Shown here: piece after piece, positions 59,856 to 64,000 of the stretch
Layout of the letters: each line of letters begins with the position of its first letter
Numbering within the stretch: position 1 is the stretch's first letter
The notes under the pieces: model-generated
The model's database searches: none
Seen by the model: only the letters and a program-made list of their open reading frames with translations
Told to the model about the DNA's origin: nothing
Origin: Lewinellaceae bacterium
Lineage (GTDB): Bacteria; Bacteroidota; Bacteroidia; Chitinophagales; Saprospiraceae
Reading direction: 5' to 3'
Assembly (NCBI GenBank): GCA_020636215.1
Contig: JACJYG010000005.1
Span: forward strand, 744,001-808,000
DNA length: 64,000 bases
Made by a program: the position numbers and the translations under genes

Positions 59856-61106
59856 ATGCGGTTCATTTATCTGGCGGCCATCCAACTGTACGGCCTGGCC
59901 CTTCAGCTGGCCGGTTTGTTCAATGCCAAAGCAGGGCTATGGGTGGCTGGGCGGCGGCAATGGCGGGCCCGGCACCGCGCTTTACTGGAGGCGAAGCCGA
60001 GGCAGGGCCTTCCGCTGGTGTGGGTGCACTGTGCTTCCCTCGGTGAATTCGAACAAGGCCGGCCGGTGATCGAAGGCCTGAAGGCTGCCCGTCCGGAGAT
60101 TCAGGTATTGCTTACCTTTTTTTCGCCTTCCGGTTATGAGGTTCGAAAAAATTATTCATCAGCTGATTATGTGGTTTATCTTCCCCTGGATACACCTGCC
60201 AACGCCCGCGATTTCATGGCGATTTGGCAGCCTGCGCTGGCAGTATTTGTCAAATACGAATTCTGGTATTTCCATCTGAAAGCCTTGCAGCAAAGAGGGA
60301 TTCCCGTTTTTTTAGTTTCGGCCCTTTTCCGTCCTGGGCAGTTGTTTTTTAAGCCTTACGGGGGGCCTTTCCGGCAATTGCCCGGCTGGTTTCATCATAT
60401 TTTTGTTCAAAACGAAAGCTCCGGCGCCTTACTTCGGGCGCAGGGCCTGCGAAATTTCTCTGTTGCCGGCGATACCCGTATCGACCGGGTACTACAAATT
60501 GCCGTCAATGCCCACGCCTTTCCTGTCATTGCAGCCTTCAAAGGCGATGCGCCCTTGTTGGTGGCGGGCAGCACCTGGCCGGAAGATGAAGCTTTGCTTG
60601 TTCCCTTTCTAAACGATCACCTGCCGAAAGGCTGGAAGGCCATTATCGCACCGCATCAGATCAGCGATTCGCATATTCAAGGGCTGGCGAAGCGGTTGCA
60701 GGGGAGGGTAGTGAGGTATTCTGAGGCTACGACATCTAATCTTCCAGAGGCTCGCATACTCCTGATTGATAATGTCGGTATGCTCTCCGCTTTGTATCAA
60801 TACGGCCGCCTGGCGTACATTGGCGGTGGTTTCGGCGCTGGAATACACAATACCCTGGAGCCTATAGCCTTTGGCTTACCCGTGTTTTTTGGCCCGAAGT
60901 ACGATAAATTTGAAGAGGCGCGCTATCTGGTTCAAAGTGGAGGTGGTTTCAGCATCCGAAACCTTCAGGAATTGAAGGCTGCTTTTGATCAGCTGATACC
61001 GGAAACGCCCTATTTGGCCGCTTCGGAAAAAGCGCGTCAATATGTTTTGGAAAACCAGGGGGCGAGCCGAAAGGCAGTGGGGGCTCTTTTGAAAGCAATA
61101 GGTTAA
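59856..61106 (+). CDS. waaA: 3-deoxy-D-manno-octulosonic acid (Kdo) transferase
   Basis: 416 aa. The N-terminal GT30 domain includes LVWVHCASLGEFEQGRPVIE, LLTFFSPSGYEVRKNY and VFVKYEFWYFHLKAL (membrane-associated acceptor region). The C-terminal GT-B domain has VAGSTWPEDEALLVPFL and AYIGGGFGAGIHNTLEPIAFGLPVFFGPKYDKFEEA. It transfers Kdo from CMP-Kdo to lipid A precursor at the cytoplasmic face of the inner membrane. It is followed by the heptose kinase gene, consistent with lipopolysaccharide core synthesis. Confidence 0.94.
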   Translation: MRFIYLAAIQLYGLALQLAGLFNAKAGLWVAGRRQWRARHRALLEAKPRQGLPLVWVHCASLGEFEQGRPVIEGLKAARPEIQVLLTFFSPSGYEVRKNYSSADYVVYLPLDTPANARDFMAIWQPALAVFVKYEFWYFHLKALQQRGIPVFLVSALFRPGQLFFKPYGGPFRQLPGWFHHIFVQNESSGALLRAQGLRNFSVAGDTRIDRVLQIAVNAHAFPVIAAFKGDAPLLVAGSTWPEDEALLVPFLNDHLPKGWKAIIAPHQISDSHIQGLAKRLQGRVVRYSEATTSNLPEARILLIDNVGMLSALYQYGRLAYIGGGFGAGIHNTLEPIAFGLPVFFGPKYDKFEEARYLVQSGGGFSIRNLQELKAAFDQLIPETPYLAASEKARQYVLENQGASRKAVGALLKAIG

Positions 61107-61171
61107 AATGTTTGGGTGTTTGGGGCCCCACCTTTTTCGTTTTGGATGCCAAACAATGCGCTCCCTTCGCA

Positions 61172-61200
61172 TTGGCTTACTCTGACATTTCTTACCTTTG
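61172..61200 (+). promoter_or_regulatory. Promoter: -33 TTG (61172-61174) and -7 TACCTTTG (61193-61200)
   Basis: Spacing of 18 bp between TTG and TACCTTTG fits the Bacteroidota consensus. The -7 element ends 39 bp before the ATG at 61240. Confidence 0.6.
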
Positions 61201-61239
61201 CAAAAAAAAGTTCAGCATCAAATTTACTGTCTCTCGAAA

Positions 61240-62244
61240 ATGATCCAAGCCAGCCAAGCCTTTGACGCTTTCCACAAGCAGAATATACTGATCATTGGAG
61301 ATGTGATGATCGACCGGTATTTAACGGGGAAGGTCAGCCGTATTTCTCCGGAAGCACCGGTGCCGGTTGTTCATCTTCAGGATAGCGACAACCGCCTGGG
61401 CGGCGCCGCCAATGTCGCGCTCAATCTCAAAGCCCTGGGGGCTACGCCTTACCTGTGCAGCGTGATCGGGGAAGGCAGTAACGCAGACCGTTTTCTTCAA
61501 TTATTGCCGGCCCAGCAGCTTTCCGGAAAGGGGGTCATTCGATCTGCTGAACGCAAAACCACGGTGAAAACCAGGGTCATCGCCAGCAATCAGCATCTGC
61601 TTCGGGTCGATGAAGAGGATACGCATCCGCTTTCTAAGTCAGAAACAGCAAGCCTTTTGGAGCATATCCGGGATATACTGGACACCCGCGAAATTCACGC
61701 TATCCTCTTCCAGGATTACAACAAAGGTGTACTGTCTTACCAATTGATCCGGGAGGCTATGCTGGAGGCGATCAAACGAGATATCCCCACTGCGGTAGAC
61801 CCCAAGTTCGACAACTTCTGGGCCTACAAACACGTGTCGCTTTTTAAGCCCAACCTGAAAGAGATCCGCAGTCAGCTTTCCTTCCGGGTGGAATCCGAAT
61901 TGCCCTCCCTTCTGAAAGCCGCCGAACACATCAGGAGCAAGCTGGGGAATCAGCATACCCTCATCACCTTGTCTGAAAAAGGGTTGTTTTATGACAGCAA
62001 CGGCCGCAGTGAGATCCTGCCAACTCACCCTCGCACCATCGCCGATGTGTGTGGCGCCGGAGATACCGTGTTTGCCATTGCCGGCCTGGGCCTCTCCCTT
62101 GGTATGGATATTCGCGAAATTGCCCTGCTGGCTAATCTTGCCGGCGGACAGGTCTGCGAAAAAGTGGGCGTTGTGCCGGTCGATAAAGCTCAACTGGAGC
62201 AGGAGTATCAGACGGTGTTGGCCAATGGGGTATTGAATGGCTGA
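61240..62244 (+). CDS. hldA: D-glycero-beta-D-manno-heptose-7-phosphate kinase (HldE domain I/RfaE1)
   Basis: 334 aa from the ATG at 61240. PfkB/ribokinase fold with ILIIGDVMIDRYLTGKVSRISPEAPVPVV, NRLGGAANVALNL and the ATP/catalytic motif ADVCGAGDTVFAIAGLGLS (GAGD). Only the kinase domain is present; the adenylyltransferase domain found in fused HldE is absent and must be encoded elsewhere. It phosphorylates heptose 7-phosphate at C1 in ADP-heptose synthesis. Cytosolic. Confidence 0.9.
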   Translation: MIQASQAFDAFHKQNILIIGDVMIDRYLTGKVSRISPEAPVPVVHLQDSDNRLGGAANVALNLKALGATPYLCSVIGEGSNADRFLQLLPAQQLSGKGVIRSAERKTTVKTRVIASNQHLLRVDEEDTHPLSKSETASLLEHIRDILDTREIHAILFQDYNKGVLSYQLIREAMLEAIKRDIPTAVDPKFDNFWAYKHVSLFKPNLKEIRSQLSFRVESELPSLLKAAEHIRSKLGNQHTLITLSEKGLFYDSNGRSEILPTHPRTIADVCGAGDTVFAIAGLGLSLGMDIREIALLANLAGGQVCEKVGVVPVDKAQLEQEYQTVLANGVLNG

Positions 62245-62371
62245 TGGCTGAATGGTTCTTGGCTCTTAGCCTTTCGACTGTCCTTTTGCAAGCCCCCTGC
62301 CCAAGCCGGGATTATCCTAAACAGCTTAGGGCGATTATGCTTATTTTTATGTGGTGAAGTACCAATAAGCT

Positions 62372-64000
62372 ATGAAAAAACATACAGCCTGCCTTAATTT
62401 TTTATTTTTTCTAATCCTATCCTCGGGCCTTTCCGCTCAGGAGTTCTGGTCAGAAGACTTTGAAGGAGGGGGCATCCCTGCCGAGTGGAGCAATGAAGAC
62501 GCTTCAGGCAATGGAGCGCTTTGGGTAGGCTGTTTCAACCCGAACGGCTGTCCTGATGGGGAGGACTTTCCAGCCGAGTTGTGGCCTTTTACTTCCACCT
62601 CAGCCGCCAATGGTTTTGCGGTGCTCAATTCTGGTTCCTACGGCAATTTGCCCGGCCCCGGCCACATCAGCCGGCTGACTACGCCTCCGATCAACTGTTC
62701 CACTTCCGGACAAGTCTTTTTGCAATTCCAAACGGCCATCGGCACGGATCAGTCCAGTGGCGCCGAAGATGCCATCCTGCGCGTTATCACGCCGGGCGGG
62801 ACCGCCAGTTTTGAGATATTTCCTATGCTAAAGGAGGACGACGGCCAGTACTTCGTCCCTGTAAAGCGATTAGCCCATGGACAGGCCTATTATGTAACCC
62901 TGGACATCAGTAGCCTGGCGGCGGGGCAGGACAGCGTGTACCTGCAATGGGAATGGAAGAGCGAATTTCAGTTCGCCTGGTGCATCGACGATGTGTTGCT
63001 CAGTTCTGAAAACCCGGCCCAACCGGAGGGCTCCATTTGGTTTGAAAGTTTTAGCAACGGCATCAATAACTGGGCGTCCAACCCTTTATCCATTCCTGAT
63101 TCGAACTGGTTGTGGAAGCCGGGCGGCGATGTTAGCAATGCGCTGTCTGCAAATGCTTTTGGTGATTTGATCTTTATTCATTCCCAGACAGGCAATGACG
63201 GCGCCATGGCCTTCAACGCTGATTTTTACAACACTCAGGGGCAGATCCCCACCGGGCCGATCCGTTACTACGTCTGTGAACTTATATCGCCTTCTATTGA
63301 CCTGTCGGAGGTGGACAATCCCGTGGCGGTGCAGTTCAGCCAGTTGGCCTGGCTGGGCAATATTGCACCCGGCGCCCCGCAAACCGAGCAAGGGGCCAAG
63401 TTTATCGCTTCGCTGTCCTACAGCACAGATGGCGGGCAGAGCTGGAGCGAGCCCATTAACGTCAACCCTTATTTGACGCCGGTTACCAGCTACAATGCCG
63501 GAATAATGCCGCCGGCCAGCAATACCCAATACGTTGCCCTGCCCGATGCAGCGGGTAGCCCTGATTTTCGCATCAAGTTCACCTGGGCGGCCGACCTCTA
63601 CTTCTGGGTGCTCGACGATATCGCCATTGTGCAACGCCCTGCCCTTGACATGAAGGCCAATCGAAACTTCTTTGCGGTATTGCCCAACGCTATGACGCCC
63701 CAAAGCCAGTTGGAAGACGAACCCCTATTGGCCGATGTGGTCAATCAGGGCGGCGAAACGGCATCTGATGTACGCCTGGAAGCCTTCATCCGACGTAAAG
63801 CCGATGGAGCCGTGGTTCATCAGGATACGCTCTACTATGGGAATATCTCAGTTGATTCCCTGGTTGAAAACAACCTGTTTGGTGGACTGCTTGAAGCGGA
63901 AAGCCTGGCCAGTACAGGAGACTATGAAGGTTTCTACGCAGTGGGGCATAGCCAGCCTGACGGCAGGCCCCAGGATGATACGATCAAATGGCGTTTCCTG
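62372..64000 (+). CDS. Large secreted protein with choice-of-anchor J-like modules (partial)
   Basis: Open from the ATG at 62372 to the window end (543 codons). Signal peptide 1-22 (LSSGLSAQ). Two similar modules start FWSEDFEGGGIPAEWSNEDA (about 25-210) and IWFESFSNGINNWASNP (about 223-430). Each ends with a strand pattern FAWCIDDVLL or FWVLDDIAIVQ, typical of cleaved-adhesin/choice-of-anchor J or MAM-like sandwiches that bind sugars. The next part looks like an Ig/CARDB-type domain (LLADVVNQGGETASDVRLEAFI). A T9SS domain would be expected at the missing C-terminus. Confidence 0.7.
   Translation, partial: MKKHTACLNFLFFLILSSGLSAQEFWSEDFEGGGIPAEWSNEDASGNGALWVGCFNPNGCPDGEDFPAELWPFTSTSAANGFAVLNSGSYGNLPGPGHISRLTTPPINCSTSGQVFLQFQTAIGTDQSSGAEDAILRVITPGGTASFEIFPMLKEDDGQYFVPVKRLAHGQAYYVTLDISSLAAGQDSVYLQWEWKSEFQFAWCIDDVLLSSENPAQPEGSIWFESFSNGINNWASNPLSIPDSNWLWKPGGDVSNALSANAFGDLIFIHSQTGNDGAMAFNADFYNTQGQIPTGPIRYYVCELISPSIDLSEVDNPVAVQFSQLAWLGNIAPGAPQTEQGAKFIASLSYSTDGGQSWSEPINVNPYLTPVTSYNAGIMPPASNTQYVALPDAAGSPDFRIKFTWAADLYFWVLDDIAIVQRPALDMKANRNFFAVLPNAMTPQSQLEDEPLLADVVNQGGETASDVRLEAFIRRKADGAVVHQDTLYYGNISVDSLVENNLFGGLLEAESLASTGDYEGFYAVGHSQPDGRPQDDTIKWRFL

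Noticed and set aside
1..64000. tRNA, rRNA, riboswitch or replication origin
   Set aside because: No T-loop/acceptor patterns, rRNA signatures, conserved riboswitch cores or DnaA-box clusters were recognised by eye. A covariance search would be needed to exclude small RNAs.

Overview
The window looks like a chromosomal segment of a Bacteroidota bacterium, most probably a Saprospiria-type member. The support is type IX secretion (T9SS) C-terminal sorting domains, TAnnTTTG promoter elements, GSCFA, DUF502 and WaaA/HldE-type housekeeping genes, a Bacteroidota-style curli operon and very few Shine-Dalgarno sites. No rRNA, tRNA or CRISPR array was recognised.

Region 1 (1-27.4 kb) is mostly intact. 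It opens with a curli secretion operon: a curlin-like gene end, a CsgH-CsgE fusion, CsgF, CsgG with an added barrel-like domain, and a TolB-like lipoprotein. It continues with an aromatic amino acid decarboxylase, a DUF433/DUF5615 toxin-antitoxin pair with a frameshifted toxin, a GSCFA protein, a T9SS-exported hydrolase, an OmpA-family protein, a SARP/BTAD-type regulator, two small unknown genes, a sulfatase, a methyltransferase, a flavoprotein, an M28 peptidase, an acyltransferase and a pseudouridine synthase. Several stop codons run directly into arrays of 8-bp tandem repeats. A phased array of GCTTAAT-like heptamers with 11-bp spacing lies at 15969-16040.

Region 2 (27.4-36.7 kb) is accessory. 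It holds two decayed IS5-family elements, a cut-off T9SS protein, a large beta-helix secreted protein, and a compact divergent module (34.2-36.7 kb) built around a small Zot/packaging-like P-loop ATPase. The 3' end of that ATPase gene is duplicated 1530 bp away. Three small genes, one of them xisI, lie between the two copies.

Region 3 (36.7-52.9 kb) is an array of C-terminal Rhs cassettes, all on the minus strand. Each is a truncated Rhs core plus a different toxin tip, followed by a candidate immunity gene. The tips include an HELGH metalloprotease, a metzincin-like metalloprotease and a caspase-like His/Cys domain. An IS4-family, an IS982 and an IS66 element, each with clean target duplications, have inserted respectively between a toxin and its immunity gene, inside a toxin, and inside an immunity gene. 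Removing them on paper restores the original frames or order. Two non-coding spacers between cassettes share a multi-stem structure with compensatory base changes.

Region 4 (52.9-56.2 kb) is a mobile-element graveyard: a truncated IS4-type transposase, an ISKra4-family element with perfect ends but a broken transposase, a BsuBI/PstI-type restriction endonuclease remnant and a truncated unknown protein. Region 5 (56.2-64 kb) returns to core genes: DUF502, RfbB, a barrel-like protein, WaaA, a heptose kinase (lipopolysaccharide/capsule theme) and the start of a large secreted protein. Single-base frameshifts are frequent in regions 2-4 and rare elsewhere, which suggests real decay, although assembly error cannot be excluded from sequence alone.
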